A DNA stretch of 64,000 nucleotides from Atrichornis clamosus (GCA_013400975.1 WBMZ01012792.1:1-64000); one strand, 5' to 3'. Positions 25,700 to 37,885 are shown, counted from the first letter of the stretch. Program-made: numbers and translations. The notes: generated by a model not told the origin, from the letters alone.

Positions 25700-25945
25700 A
25701 GGATTGTGACCTGTGGATGAGTCCATGCAGGAGCAGGACACCCTGAAGCACCTGTGGCCATGGGTAAGCCCATGTCAGAGCAGGTGCATCTCGGAGTGTC
25801 GTGGCTGTGGTTATGTCTGTGCCATACCAGCCGTACCTCTGAAGGGACTATGGCCCAGGGATCAGTCCACACTGGAGAAGGTACACCTTGAAGCACGTGT
25901 GGCTCTGGCTAAGTCCATGGGGGAGCAGGTCCATCTTGAAGCATC
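25700..25945 (+). repeat. Degenerate ~60-70-base leader repeats (left block)
   Basis: Successive units carry the pattern 'ctgtgg…tgg-taag-tccatg…ggagcaggt-ca-cttgaagcac'. This is the motif of the tandem leader repeats that I associate with avian ERVL-like proviruses. The block is interrupted at 25963 by an LTR insertion and resumes after 26737. Confidence 0.75.
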
Positions 25946-25962
25946 ATTGGTTGTTCATGGGG

Positions 25963-26737
25963 TGTTGAGATCCAATTATTAAAATTACTAGAGAGATGCC
26001 TTTGCACAAATTAAGGTGTAAACAAGACCACATGCCAAAGTCAATAGTATGGATTTTTATTTAAGAGTAAATGTGAGGTAGAAAGAGATAGGGAAAAGAG
26101 GAGGAGGAGAGAAAGAGTGACAGATAAACAGATTAAGTAGGAAAAATATCACCATTCTGTAGACTCCAACAACAGCCTGTTGATCCTCATCTTCTCAGTG
26201 GTTGCAGTCATGCGAAGGTGTTGATTGCAGACTGTATCCATCAAATGGTGGGGGGAAGAATCTGCAAAATATCAGGTCCATGGGGTTTATATTATGCTAA
26301 ACGTCAGATGAAAATGTCCAGGTACCTCCCCCGGGGTGGCGAGTTTCACACTGGATGACACAATTCTGTGGATCACAGAACACTCTGGGAGTCTGGACAC
26401 CCTCCAAGACGTTGCAGTCGTCTCAGTATTTTGAGGGGAATTTTCACAGCAGAGTCCTTAGGGAGGACATTTGCATGAGAGGGACTTATCCCACCTCACG
26501 GGATTTTATTTTAAGCGCTTCTTGTCAGCCTCTTCTCCCTTATCTGGAAACCCAGTTTGTAGCCTCAGGTGTGCACGCCTTTCTGCACATGGGACCACTC
26601 TGTGCATCCCTAGCAAAGCACCCAGCCGATTGTCTGAACCATGAACACCAATAGTCCAGTCTCTTACAGCAGCTGGGCGGGTACTGCAAGTGGTTGAATG
26701 TTTGAGTCATTGATCAGTAGCAGTCCAGACTCTCACA
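25963..26737 (-). mobile_element. LTR (second family) nested in the ERVL-like provirus
   Basis: This ~775-base block splits the leader repeats. It starts TG (TGTTGAGATCC) and ends CA (…ACTCTCACA). The flanks tgggg (25958-25962) and tgagg (26738-26742) agree at four of five bases, compatible with a target duplication that has since mutated. It resembles the solo LTR at 62108-62929: both share 'aattaagg-g-aaa-agacca', then TTTATT (reverse AATAAA; here 26056-26061), then a GA-rich run, then a 'gttgatcctc' block and a 'caggtacctcccc'-like block. The reversed poly(A) signal near the low-coordinate end places it on the minus strand. No internal retroviral sequence is present. Confidence 0.75.
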
Positions 26738-27090
26738 TGAGGGGCATGCTGGAGCACCTCAAAGTGTGTGGTCATGGATAGCCCATAACAGAACAGGACA
26801 TCCTAATTGCAGCCATGGTAAGGCCAACCTGGAACAGGTTTACACCTGAAGGGACTGCAGCCATTGGTAAGGTTTATATCCAGCTGGAGCTCTGAAGGCT
26901 TTGTGGCCCATGGAGAAGGCCATGATGGAACAGGTGTGTCCCAAAGTGACTGGCTGTGACTAAGCCTATGCTGCAGCAGTTATACCCCTGAAGAGACTGG
27001 GACTCACAGAGAGGGCTTTACTAGAAGCAGGTACAGTCCTAAGGGACTGCAGTCTGTGGATGAGTCTAAACCAGGGCAGGAGCAAGGGGA
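26738..27090 (+). repeat. Degenerate leader repeats (right block)
   Basis: The pattern 'ggactgcag-c…tgg-aaggcc-atg-tggaacaggt…cctgaag' recurs several times, continuing the left block after the nested LTR. It has no coding potential. Confidence 0.75.
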
Positions 27091-27510
27091 AGAGTTCATT
27101 GCAATGATAAACACTATGGTCTGGTCCAAAGGGACCAGGGATTGAGCTTGTAATGGAAATACAATGGGAATTACTGTACCAGGACTCACACAAACCAATG
27201 AAAGAGAAGCCTTACAAGCAGTGCAAGTGTAGCAGTGACTTAATCTGAGCTGGATTTGGTGCCAAATATTTCCACACAACAGACCACATCCACTGTTCTG
27301 ACTGACCACCATAACATATGGAACCCAAAGACAAGGAGCAAATGAACTCAGTGGATATTTTATGGGCATTTTATGGGTAGTCCATAGACTAAAGGAGTGA
27401 TATTTAGTATTACATCAAGGTGTGGGAAGGGGTGTGGTTTTAAACTTGGTTATACTGGATAGTGTGGGACCTGAACATGATGTAAATTTTATGGAAGAAG
27501 GGTTGAAGAA
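27091..27510 (+). other. 3' internal remnant of the ERVL-like provirus
   Basis: Non-coding sequence leads to a purine-rich stretch (ggaagaagggttgaagaa, 27493-27510) directly abutting the 3' LTR, as expected for a polypurine tract that primes plus-strand synthesis. No env-like frame was recognised. Confidence 0.65.
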
Positions 27511-28097
27511 TGTGCTGGTTTTGGCTGGGATAGTTTTCTTCACAGTAGCTAGTATGAACTGTGTTTTGGATTTGTGCTCGAAACTCTGTTGATAGCACAA
27601 GGTTGTTTTCCTTATTGCTGAGCAGAGCTTATGCAGAGTCAAGGCCTTCTCTGCTTCTCGCCCCACCCTGCCAGTGCAGAGACTGGGAGTGCGTGGGAAG
27701 CTGGGAGAGGACATTGCCAGGACAACTGACCCCAACTGACCGAGGGATATTCTACACTATTATGGTGTCATGCTTAGTATATAAAGCTGGAGTAAGAAGG
27801 ATGAACGAGGGGGAGGTTTTGAGGGATGGCATTTGTCTTCCCATGTCACTGTTATAAGGGATGGAGACCTGCTTTTCTTGGGACAGACAAACACTTGCCT
27901 GCCCATGGGAAGTAATGAATGAATTCCTTGTTCTGCTTTGCTGGCATGTGTGATTTTTGCTTTACCTATTAAACTATTATCTCAAGACATGAGTTTTCTC
28001 ATTTTTACTCTTCTGATTCTCTCCTACATCCCTGTGTGGAGAGAGTGAGTGAGCGACTGTGTGGGACTGAGTTACCCACTAGGTTTAAACCACTGCA
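27511..28097 (+). repeat. 3' LTR of the ERVL-like provirus
   Basis: It begins TGTGCTGGTTTTGGCTGGGA and ends near TTTAAACCACTGCA. It contains a TATA box (TATATAAA, 27778-27785) and a poly(A) signal variant ATTAAA (27968-27973), in the order expected for a retroviral LTR promoter and terminator. About 587 bases. Small indels and substitutions relative to the consensus I recall suggest age. Confidence 0.88.
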
Positions 28098-31000
28098 CAC
28101 ACTTATAGAGGATAGAGGATTAAATAAGTAAAATAAAAAGTCACGACCTGCAGGGTTTGCCGGATTCTGTGGGAATGTAATTCTGATGTTAGAGCTACTA
28201 TCTTAGTTTCAAGCAGTGAAGGAAATAAAGGGCTCTGTCAGAATGCATTAACTCAACTACTGCCATAGGGCCACCATATGCCCCTTTGTAACACCGTAAG
28301 AAATCAGAACTAGGCTGACAAGTATTTCCTTGGCTCATCTTTGTATCTCTTGCTACTCTATTTTCTCCCTTTTTATGGATAAGGCCACAAGTCTAAGACA
28401 AGCCTGAGAAACAAATAATAAACTGGTTTGCATCTACTCAGTTTCTTACTCAGCCTAGCGTCTTTTATTCACAGGAAAGGAAAACAACTAGCAGCATGAC
28501 ATGGCAAAGTCTTCTAGGATTATACAGGTATAGCTGCTGGTGACAAAGAGACCTTTCTAATTTCTGTCAAATTTTAACATAGAAGGTGATCAGACAGAGT
28601 GGAGGATGTGTAAGCACAGGCAAGTCAGGATGTCAATGCAAATTATGATTAATGTGTGAAAGAAACAATTTTAGGTTTCTTATGAAGCTGTCTGGTTTTG
28701 TGCTTAGAAAGGGATTTGAATAAAAAGAATTTTTTTATGGTTAAATGATGGGAAGAACATATGAATGTATAATTTTGGCCCTCATAAGGAAAATATCAAG
28801 TCTCCCAATAATTTCTGTAGTATTAGGATTTCACTCCAACTTCCTGTCCCTGTGCTGCTACTAACTGTGTATATTATCTGGGCCAAATCTAATGACCTAT
28901 ACATAGGTCCTTCCTATAATCGCTAAAATGGGAACTGGTACTGTTCTTTCCCTACTTGTTCAAAGAGAATGGAGATCCTTGCACAAGAGGTGTTATGTGT
29001 ATGCCCAGGTGATGATTTTCGTGATGGCTCTGTAGCTTTCTAGTGCTAAGTAACTTTTTCTTTGCTTCCATTTGACTTTGCCAGTTTGGTGTTTTCATTA
29101 CATAAACATGCACAACAAAACGGCAATTGTTATTGGCAATGGTCACATTGTTATTATGAAACAACACCTTCTCTCAGCAGAGAAAGGCTTTCAGTGATAT
29201 CTCATATTATTTAAGCTGCTGTAAACTGGACTTCAGGCAAATTGTAGGGGTGAGAAGAGGAAGGTGGGGGGTGAGTTCTCACTGGAATTTCAGGAACACT
29301 GATGACTGACAATCCAAAAGTAGAGGCATATTCTCACTCCACCCTCCATCAGATTCCACCTCTTGCCCTTCACTAGAGAAGTGGTCTTTTGACAGACAAA
29401 GAGTTTAGCTCCATTTTCCATTTAAGTAGTCTCCCAGAGTGGTGGTCTAATCTATACTGGACATCCATTGACTCCTTAGGATCCCTCCTGAGGCAGAGAG
29501 GATTTTCAGCTTTGTTTTGATCAGCTAATCTGCTGCTTTATCCTGCACTACTATTCTTTTTCCACAAGTTATCAGTTACTTTCTAAGCCTCTTCCTCCTG
29601 TGAGGTCCTAGTTCTTTTCAGTGCTTAAGGTTTACCCTCCCCCCAGTCCAGGATCAAATAGGTTGACAACTTTCACAACCACTAGATCCATCTAAAAGAT
29701 ATTTATTAAAAAAAAAACCCAATAAAAACCCCTTTAAATTTGAACTAGAAATTATTGTGGGGACATGGGGAAGCAGGGAGAAACCCTTGGTGGTTTAAAA
29801 CTAATTTCTTGAACGCTAGAAACATAAAGGAAAAGCTTAAGTACAAGAGAATTTTCTATATGCTGCATATTGCAATCACAGGAGGACAATAACTCAGGCC
29901 CTCTCAATCAATTCCAATCTTTTATAGTCAGCCATTGTAAAGCGTTTTGCACCCTGATTACACAGCAGCTGCTGAGACCTGAACTTTCTGAAGCTCAGAA
30001 CAGCTGATCCTAATGAATAAGTAACCAGTCTGCTAAGACTCATGGCACCTGACCTACTTCTCAAAACTTTTCCCAAAGGTGTCACATACCAGCATATAAT
30101 TTCCCCAACAATCAAACCATGCAGTCCTTTTGATACTGTTCCATATGCCAAAACTCCCTTTCAAGAACCTCCTTTCCCAAAGATCGTTTAAATGTTGAGT
30201 CATACATCATATAATAATTTTTGGCCATAATTGCTCCCAGTTGTGAAGCTCTCATATATACTGAAAAATCAAGGAATTTGTGAAAAACTAAAGATCAATA
30301 TGCAGCTTTGCTTGCTTTTAGGATCCCTCTGACTACTCTTCTAAAGTGCTTGGAGGTGTATTTTTTCCATCTTCCCTCTTCCAGCTTGGACTAGAATCTT
30401 TAACCTACAGTGATAGAAACAACTGCCTTTTGCCTAACTTCCTGAAGGTTGATATATCTTTTTGACTTTGCCACAGATTTCCTGGCTGATCCTAGGGAAT
30501 TCACTTAGGACTCAACTAAATAAGGGGATGTGGAGACTTAAATTCCAGTGCTGCAATGTCTAAATTTTAGGCTCCTGGCCCTCAGATTAAGCTTTAAAAC
30601 CTGGAGCTGGAAATATAACTACACACTACACAAAAAAAAATAGATGCGTGAGTAAAAATATTAAAGAAGTCTTGACAGTAAAAAGGTGAGGGATCAACCT
30701 GAAGTGAACAGGAGATTATCCCTAGAGGTAGGCATTTGTTAATGCTGACCATAAGATTGCCTGTTGAATGTCAGCCTTTTTCTTTGCTTCTGCAGGCATT
30801 TTGATTGCATAATTCTCTTACAAAAGTAGATGCCTATAATTACTCTTTGAAAAATACACTCTTACTTTAAAGGCTTCCATGCCTCTGGTGCTTGTCCTTA
30901 TGCAAAAATAGGCTGGTGTGTTCATGTGAGAAGTGGGAATTTTAATTCACTCTTCAGCTTAGTGAAGCTAAAACTGCTCCCATAAAGGATCCATAGTTGA

Positions 31001-32697
31001 CCTCTAAGACAGTTACCCAATATATGTGATTTGTTGTACCCTAGTTAGTGCTATCCCTTGACTGGTGGTGAAAGTAATAGTCATAGTCTTGAAAGGAGAG
31101 TCTGGAAACAATAACTACCCTTTTGCAGGTGAATGTACAGCATCATTCTCTCACTTGCACTTGGTTGGTTGGATATTGTTTGGGCTTTTGTTTGGTCTTT
31201 GTTTTTGTGTTGTTTTATCTTTACTCCCTGAATCTCTCATTCCTCTACAGGTGGAAAGAAACCAAAGCTGTGTGCTATGCAACTCTCAGTCTCATGGGGC
31301 CCTCTTTGCAGCTAGGCTTCTACATGTTGCTCTAATCAAGTAATTAAAACAGTCACAAACACTACACAAGTTATCTATAGTACTTCAAAAGAGAATAAGA
31401 ATAGAAGGCACTGCAATTTTCACAGGAAAGTCTTTCAAGAATTATAGCCTCTACTTTTTTGGCTAGGATACTAGTGGAAATACCCAACATCTGAGATATA
31501 TATTTAAAATTTCAACAATTTCATGAGGAAGAGTTTATAGGTCCAATGTATTGATCATAGTAGTTAGAGCTGAAATTCAGTTTTCTTTGTAATCTACTTT
31601 GGCAGCTGCTTTTACAAAATCATATTTGTTTTGGTCGTAAATTTGTACTTTTGGTTTAATATAAAGCAAATGATCTGATCTGTTCTTTAGATTGATAAAT
31701 ATATAAATTCATTGAAAAGATCGAGTTATTTCAACACCAATATTAGTCTTATTGAAACATTCAAAGCTTTGAAACTCCATCTAATTTTCTTGTGAAATGT
31801 TATTTTTTTGATGGATCTCTAGTGAATATAAAAATCAAGCCAAGTTTGAAGCCTTTGACATAAATCAATGTACATGGTTGACTAAAAAGATGAAGGGATA
31901 GCATGGTCTGGCAAAAACATTTGTGTGTGTGCTCCAGTTTAACTTAATCCTAAAGGGACTTAAACATTTTAAATTCATTGGATAGATGATTAAATGCTTC
32001 GAGGAATTGAAACCAAAGGTCCACTGACTGCACCGGATACCCACACAACAGAAGTCTGTAATGAAATGTTGAACTCTGTCAGAAAACACATAAATAGAAA
32101 GGAGGTAGTAGGACCTAAAAAAACCCCAAACCATAATGAAGGGCTAGATGGCAAATATTCTAAAAATACTCTCCCACACACTATATAATAGAATTAAGTT
32201 TTGAAAGAAAAATTAAAAGACAAAAATAAGAGAACAAATATATTGTAACCCAGAGTCTGTGGATATTTTAAGTATGAAATCAATTTTCTTTCAAATGTTG
32301 TGTTAATGGGTGAGTTTTGAAATAATGCTTTTTGACATAATGTCTGTTTACTTTTCACTTTCATGAGCAAATCTGTGAACAATAATGCTAAGCTTCAAAT
32401 TTAAGATAAAACAAAGGAAAGCATAATAGAAAGTAAATGGAACTGAAAACTAAATTCAGCTTTTTGCAAGAAAATTCAATAATTAGGATATTGGACATTA
32501 TCAAGAAGGATTTAGAACTTGTCATCATATTCATTAAGCTAGAGGCAGGTGTGCACTGCATCTGTATAAGAACTTCCGAGATTAGAAGAAATGAGGGAAT
32601 TCTAACTTATGTCTTCTTTGGTGAAAATAGTGAGAGATCATTTTTACAAGGAAGTGAGTAAAATAATGGGCTTCAGCTTACTTCAGCATTTCATTTC
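28098..32697. other. Repeat-poor tract, no gene recognised
   Basis: About 4.6 kb. The part at 29640-30180 is denser in GC and has A-runs (attaaaaaaaaaaccc, aataaaaacccc). It could be an old retroelement, but I could not match it to a family. No convincing coding region. Confidence 0.45.
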
Positions 32698-32845
32698 CTG
32701 TTCTGTACACAAATTTCCTGTGTGTCTTGGAACAAATTGTTTAACTCCTCTGTTCCTCGGTTCCCCTCTAGGAACAGGAAAAACAGTGTTCCCTTACTTT
32801 ATGGGAATTTCTGTGAGTGTAAATATTGTCAGTGACTTGGGAGTC
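32698..32845 (+). mobile_element. MIR-like (CORE-SINE) remnant
   Basis: The blocks 'tttcctgtgtgtcttgg-aacaaatt', 'ttaactcctctgttcctcgg-ttccc' and 'cttactttatgggaa' follow the order of the MIR core and tail on the plus strand. Confidence 0.65.
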
Positions 32846-33704
32846 TGTCTAATAAAAATTGCTTTAGGCAGGGGTAGCCAAAGAGGTTCCTGTCCCAAGA
32901 TATGAATTTGCTCCTACTGCCCTTATCAGGCTGGACAGCATCAGAAAAGTTGCAGTTTTGATATCATTTCAGTTTCAGTGTTCAGACTCAATACAGAATT
33001 GACTTTGAGTCAATAGAGTTTTCTTTTAGCAGTCTGGAAAGCTCAGGTATGAGCTATGAATGCCTGTATTCCAACCATCTGCAGATATCACCAATAGCAC
33101 AAAAGGCTAGTTGAAACTAGCCTTAAACTCACCTTAAAAAACAATCCACATTTAAAATGGGATCAGTCATTTGGGGCCAAAACAAATTAAAAGCATCCCA
33201 AGGCAAGTGAAGTACCTGTGTGAGGGCTGTATCTTAGATACTGCACTACAAAAGGCAGTCAAGGATTGTAAACTGATTGTCACCTACACCCAGCACAGGT
33301 CCCTGGACACTTTTTTGTACTCTGAGAGAATGATTCCACTGGCAATGGTCAGATGGTAAGATTGTGGAGCTCTTGAACAGTCTTGAGTTTGTATATGAGC
33401 ACATTTTGTGCTGGAAATACATCTCTATAGTTTACTTTGGATTAAGTTTGTATGTTCTAATTCGAACTTTTGGCAGTCAGGGACTGACATGCTGAACTCA
33501 GCTGTGTAACTGTTCTTAGTCTGTCCTGAGGAAGCTAAATGAACTGCTAAAGTCACACAACACACAATGAGATGGAGTTTTAGACTACTCTGGCCTTCTG
33601 CTTTCTAGATTTTATTCTGAAATTTAGTTGGAAAGAAAAGAGTAGTCCCTAGTCACATTAAAAGCAATTTCTAAGTATGTTCATAACCTTTCTTCCAGAC
33701 TTCT
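32846..33704. other. Single-copy sequence with one short palindrome
   Basis: No gene or dispersed repeat was recognised. A near-palindrome with 10-base perfect arms lies at 33103-33124. Confidence 0.5.
33103..33124. repeat. Perfect 10-bp inverted repeat, 2-base spacer
   Basis: AAGGCTAGTT (33103-33112) and AACTAGCCTT (33115-33124) are exact reverse complements around GA. Such a short spacer favours a cruciform or a dimeric protein site over an RNA hairpin. No function is implied. Confidence 0.9.
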
Positions 33705-34115
33705 GAGTTAGTTCTGCAGATGTTTTCCAGGCACATGAAGGGCAAGAAGGCAACTGGGAGTAGTCAGCATGGATTTAAAAAGAGGAAGTCATGCTTGACC
33801 AACCTGATAACATTCTACAGTGAAATGACTGGCTTCGTGAATGAGGAGAGAGCAGTGACTATTGCCTACCTTGACTTCAGTAAGGCTTTTGGCACTGCCT
33901 CCCATAAGCTCCTCATAGAGAAAGCAGGTGATGAATAATGGGTTGGGTGGGCAGAGAGTGAGTTATGTTGAAAAATGGCTGAATGGTTGGTCCCAGAGGG
34001 TGGTGATCAGTGGCATGAAGTCTAGTTGGAACCCAGTCCCTATCACTGTACACCCAGGGGTCAATGCTGGGTCTGATCCTGTTTGATATCTTCAGTTTCT
34101 GTGAAATCATTGTGA
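33705..34115 (+). mobile_element. CR1 LINE fragment, reverse transcriptase core
   Basis: The plus-strand frame from 33720 reads a CR1 RT segment. SQHGFKKRKSCLTNLITF (residues 15-32) is followed by AYLDFSKAF (residues 49-57), the RT motif A with the catalytic Asp at residue 52. The usual second Asp of the motif is Gly here. The frame stops at 33938. Downstream DNA to about 34115 keeps the next RT block in other frames ('cacccaggggtcaatgctgggtc', 'cctgtttgatatcttc'). It is inactive and lies upstream of an endonuclease fragment, the reverse of the normal ORF2 order. Confidence 0.9.
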
Positions 34116-34179
34116 CTCTGTGCCTCTGGGAAGTACCTGTACACTGATTCCTGCCTCATGGTGAACAAACAGAAGTAAC

Positions 34180-34942
34180 CAGAGGTTGGTCTGCAGTTGC
34201 AGGGCTGTGATCGTATCGGGATCACAGAGATGTGGTGGACAGCTTATCTGATTGGAGTACTTCCATGGATGGATAATGACTCTTTAGGAACAACAGACTG
34301 GGACAGAGAAGAAGGGATAATTGCCCTTGATGTGAGGGAACAGGCAGAATGCATGGAGTTCTGGGGAAGGATGATGAACCAGATAAGAGAGAATGGTTCA
34401 GGATAGGGGGGACACCACCTGGTGTGGCACTATGGTAGGTATCAGACCATCTGATCAGGCAGAAGCAATAGACGTGCTAGAGCAGTAACACAGCAGGGCA
34501 CAAATAGCCCAACATTCTTCTGTAAGGCTTTGGTCAAAACTTTTTAACACGTTAGGTCATGGACCTGATGAAGAGAAAAAGGTCTGCTGGAGCTGGGACT
34601 TAAAAACAAGGACATAGTAGTGGGAGTTTGAAACTTGGGGACAGCCTTGGCCACAGTGACCATGAGATGGTGGAGATAAATACAAGAGCTGATGAATTGT
34701 GATTGAACTCAAGGAAATTCTGTTTGAACAAAAGAAAATTTTGTTTTACTCTAATAATGGTCAAACAATGGAACAGGTTGCCCAGAGATGTTGTGGAGTC
34801 TTCTTTCTTGAAGAGACTCAAACCCTGACTAGACGTGACCCTGAGCAGACTGGTCTAGGTGACCCTGCCTTGAGAAGGTGGGGTTGGGCCAGCCAATCTC
34901 CAGAGCTGTCCTCCCACGTCACTCTTTCTGTGATTCTGTGAC
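34180..34942 (+). mobile_element. CR1 LINE with endonuclease joined to 3' end (RT deleted)
   Basis: 34195-34406 encodes a decayed APE-type endonuclease start (CDRIGITEMWW…, with the conserved ITE-WW block). A 'SLGHSDHEMVEI'-like block follows at 34640-34680, the endonuclease SDH motif region. About 80 bases later the sequence is already the C-terminal 'WNRLPRDVVES'-like region (34760-34800). It continues into the CR1 3' UTR and ends with ctgtgattctgtgac at 34942. The whole RT is therefore missing. The octamer end fixes the orientation as plus. Confidence 0.88.
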
Positions 34943-37502
34943 ATTGCTTTCCAAACCACCTGTTTCTGAAGTCTCTCAACTTGAGACTGAATTCATGCTA
35001 TGTACACAGGACACAGGAATAAACATGAGAGAACCACCAGTTCTTCATGGGGGAATAAATTGGTGTGTGGAGTTCAGCTCCCAGGGACACAAGATGGCAC
35101 TCTGGAGCAGGACTGGTTCCCTCTGGTGTCATTGAACTGCAGTGCTCTCAAACACCACAGCTCTTTGTACTTGAGTTGAAATGGTATGACACATTAAACC
35201 TCTCTATTTTAAACCTTCTCCAGTTAGGACATGATAGAGAAACATTTCTGAGTTTGTTGAGGTTAGGGGAAAAAAGAATAAACGTAAAAAAAAGAAAAAG
35301 AGAAAAAAAGATTTGACCAAAGCCTTCCCAACTGTAACATGGGGCTAGAGTGGATGGAAGGCACATAGACTTTGGCATAAGTTTTAGGTCAAGCTGTTTA
35401 TACTAAAGTGAGTTCCTTAAAAAAGGAAATTTATGATGAGTGACAATGGGAAGCCTAAAGAAAATAACCAGGCCTAATTTGAGATGAAAATTCAGTGTAT
35501 TTTAAAATATATCATAATAATGCATGAAGTGAACCAAGAAAGGATATAAAAATTCTAGTAGTCAACACTAAGCAAGAAGAACGGGTAAGAAAAAGAGCTA
35601 CAAGTACATAAGGGTTGTTACAATATCCATTCTGCTGATCAAAGACATGATCAAATTAAACTCAAGCCTATCATAACAGATATTTGGAACATGATCTGGA
35701 TTTGAAAGCTGTATCTAGGATGCAATTATATATCTAGGTCCAACATTTTATTGCTTATCAATTTTTGTCACTTCTGTAAAGTAGTAGTAATAGTACTTTC
35801 CTTCCCTGTTAGTTTCAGAAATTAAATCTGTTAAAATCTGGTATGACAATGGAAGAAACAAAGTAATTAAAACAGAAAGCAATGAGATGGCAAAGATCTT
35901 TCCCCTTCTCTGTCAGGCTTTACCAGCAGTCTAAGCTGACTGTAAGTAACAATCATTGTCACCCTTGATCTTACCAAGTTCTGAAACCACTGTTAGGTTT
36001 TATTGGGGACATTAAGTAGTGAAAAGGGAAAATGAATCAGCTCAAAATTTAGTAACTCCAACTAAACTTGCAACAGCTCAGGCTGAATGGATTTTTGAAA
36101 CAAGGATTTATTGTTCATTGCAGGCAAAATCCATTCCTCACTAATGTGAATGGCAAAATTTGAATGCAAAAAGCAAGAACTAGAGAAAAATTCAAGAAAC
36201 TAAGGAAGATTTCATCCCTTTTGTTAAAATGAATGGAGCAGAAAAGAAGTACAATGCCCAGAAGACATTAAATACTAGGAACTGTACTAAAGGATGAACA
36301 TGGGCTCTTAAAACATCTGCACTGGGAAATTTTAGAATTGGAAGCCTGTAAAAGTCCAGGTCTCCACTGTCTTTAAGAATTACCTATGGGCTTCCTCCAG
36401 CAAAATCCTTGAAATGAATAAGAAATATACTTTTATATACAACATATCTACTGCAATAAGTTAATTTTGCTACAAGCAGTTTCATCATAATCAGTTCTTT
36501 CCTTCTATCAACATTCTCTTCTGCTATTGGCACTATTTGCATTTTTGCAGTAAGTAATTTTAAATGGGCTATCAACAGATAGAATTTACCAGATAACTAT
36601 GATATTAAAGTAGTACAGATAGCATAGACAATGATAACGATATACTCAAAAATTTTTATTGGTCACTTGTAAATAAAAAGACTTGTAAATAAAAACTTGT
36701 AAATAAAAGACTCAATGGAAACTGATCAGTTAAATTGCAAGGTATTGAAGTAACCCTACATTATCTGGTAGGTTGGTATATTTTACCAGAACATTAACTC
36801 AGTGAAAAATAAATTAATTTCACAAACCTTTTCTTAAGTTTATGCTTTACAGGAGCACTGTCAGGCTTCAGCTAAGATCATTATCCCATCATGTCAGGCA
36901 TTGAACAGGACATAAAACTTGATAACTAAAAGAAAGGGAAAGCTGGAGGTAGGATGGCCATAGAAAACCAACAGAGGTGACTTTGTCTTAGTACATGTGA
37001 ATTTCTGACAGAGAAATTCAAGATTCCTAAATCCCACTGTAGCCTCTCGTTCAGTGAATTATGTAATTAGATTTAATCTTTTCTGAGGGAGTAGTTCCAC
37101 TCACAATTACTTGTAGTCAGTGATGTTTGTTCTTTTTATTACCTGGTGCTGAAAGAAGAAACTAAGGCTGTGGTCTGACTCCAGTTTTGGAGTATTTGCT
37201 CCACAATACAAGGAAACACTGAGACACAAAGTTCTGATTTTCTTGGCCACTATGGCTGCAACTGAGTAAAAACATAGAGAAGTTAATGACTTAGACTAGC
37301 ATAAATATTGCAAAGTATACACATCTGAATATATTAATTTTCTTGTTCTTTTCCTCTTTTGGTTTCTGTTCTGTCGCAAAGTGGGAAATGCCAGAAATGC
37401 CATAAAGGCATTTTTTAATGCTTGTGATACTCCGAAAAAAATCTGTAAGCTGCAGGGTTGGAGGGTGGTCTTTGGAAACACATTGCATGATTGTTTTAGT
37501 AA
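34943..37502. other. Single-copy sequence, no gene recognised
   Basis: Unique AT-rich sequence. It includes an A/G-rich patch (35283-35310) and a small three-copy tandem repeat at 36665-36709. Confidence 0.5.
36665..36709. repeat. Three-copy ~15-base tandem repeat
   Basis: Units acttgtaaataaaa(ag) start at 36665, 36681 and 36695. Confidence 0.95.
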
Positions 37503-37885
37503 TCGTAGAATCATAGAATAGTTTGTGTTGGAAAGGACTTTAAAGATCATCTAGTTCCGAACTCCCTTCTGTGGGCAGGGACATATTCCACTAGACCAGG
37601 TTTCTCAGAGCTCCATCCAACCTGGCCTTGAACACTTCTAGGGATGAAGCATCCACAGCTTTTCTGGGCAACTTGTTCCAATGCCTCAGCAGCCTCACAG
37701 TAAAGAATTTCTTCTAATATCTAACCTAAACCTGCCCTCCTTTAAAGCAATTACTCCTTGTCGTATCACTACATGTGCTCACCAAAAGTTCCTCTTCAGT
37801 TTTTCATACACTCCATTTAGGCACCGGAAGGCTTCTCTAAGGACTTCAGAGCCTTCTCTTCTGCAACCCAAACTCTCTCAAACTA
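37503..37885 (-). mobile_element. CR1 LINE 3' end, 5'-truncated
   Basis: It starts with reversed octamers (gtagaatcatagaata), then 'ggaaaggactttaaagatcatctag', 'actagaccaggtttctcagagctcc', and the antisense ORF2 C-terminus up to 'aactctctcaaact'. Minus strand. The 130-codon plus-strand frame at 37681-38073 is an antisense reading of this repeat plus flank and not a gene. Confidence 0.92.

Larger units (their letters stand above)
25268..28097 (+). mobile_element. Decayed ERVL-like endogenous retrovirus, internally deleted
   Basis: The element runs plus strand. It holds the last ~109 bases of a 5' LTR (25268-25376), a primer-binding-like site, a leader with tandem repeats, a short 3' internal piece, a purine tract and a full 3' LTR (27511-28097). 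The LTR ends resemble each other: both contain ttttctca-c/t-ttttac, a ggag…gtgagtg block and a TTAAACC-type terminus. No gag, pol or env reading frame could be recognised. The body is about 2.1 kb, including a 775-base foreign LTR, so nearly all coding sequence has been lost. Assignment to the ERVL (class III) group is from recall of the avian LTR consensus. The long minus-strand open frame at 25474-25896 is an antisense shadow of the repeats. Confidence 0.85.

Noticed and set aside
25474..25896. 140-codon minus-strand frame
   Set aside because: Antisense reading of the ERVL-like leader repeats.
29640..30180. Denser segment with A-runs, considered as an LTR
   Set aside because: No terminal TG…CA pair, TATA or family match could be established.
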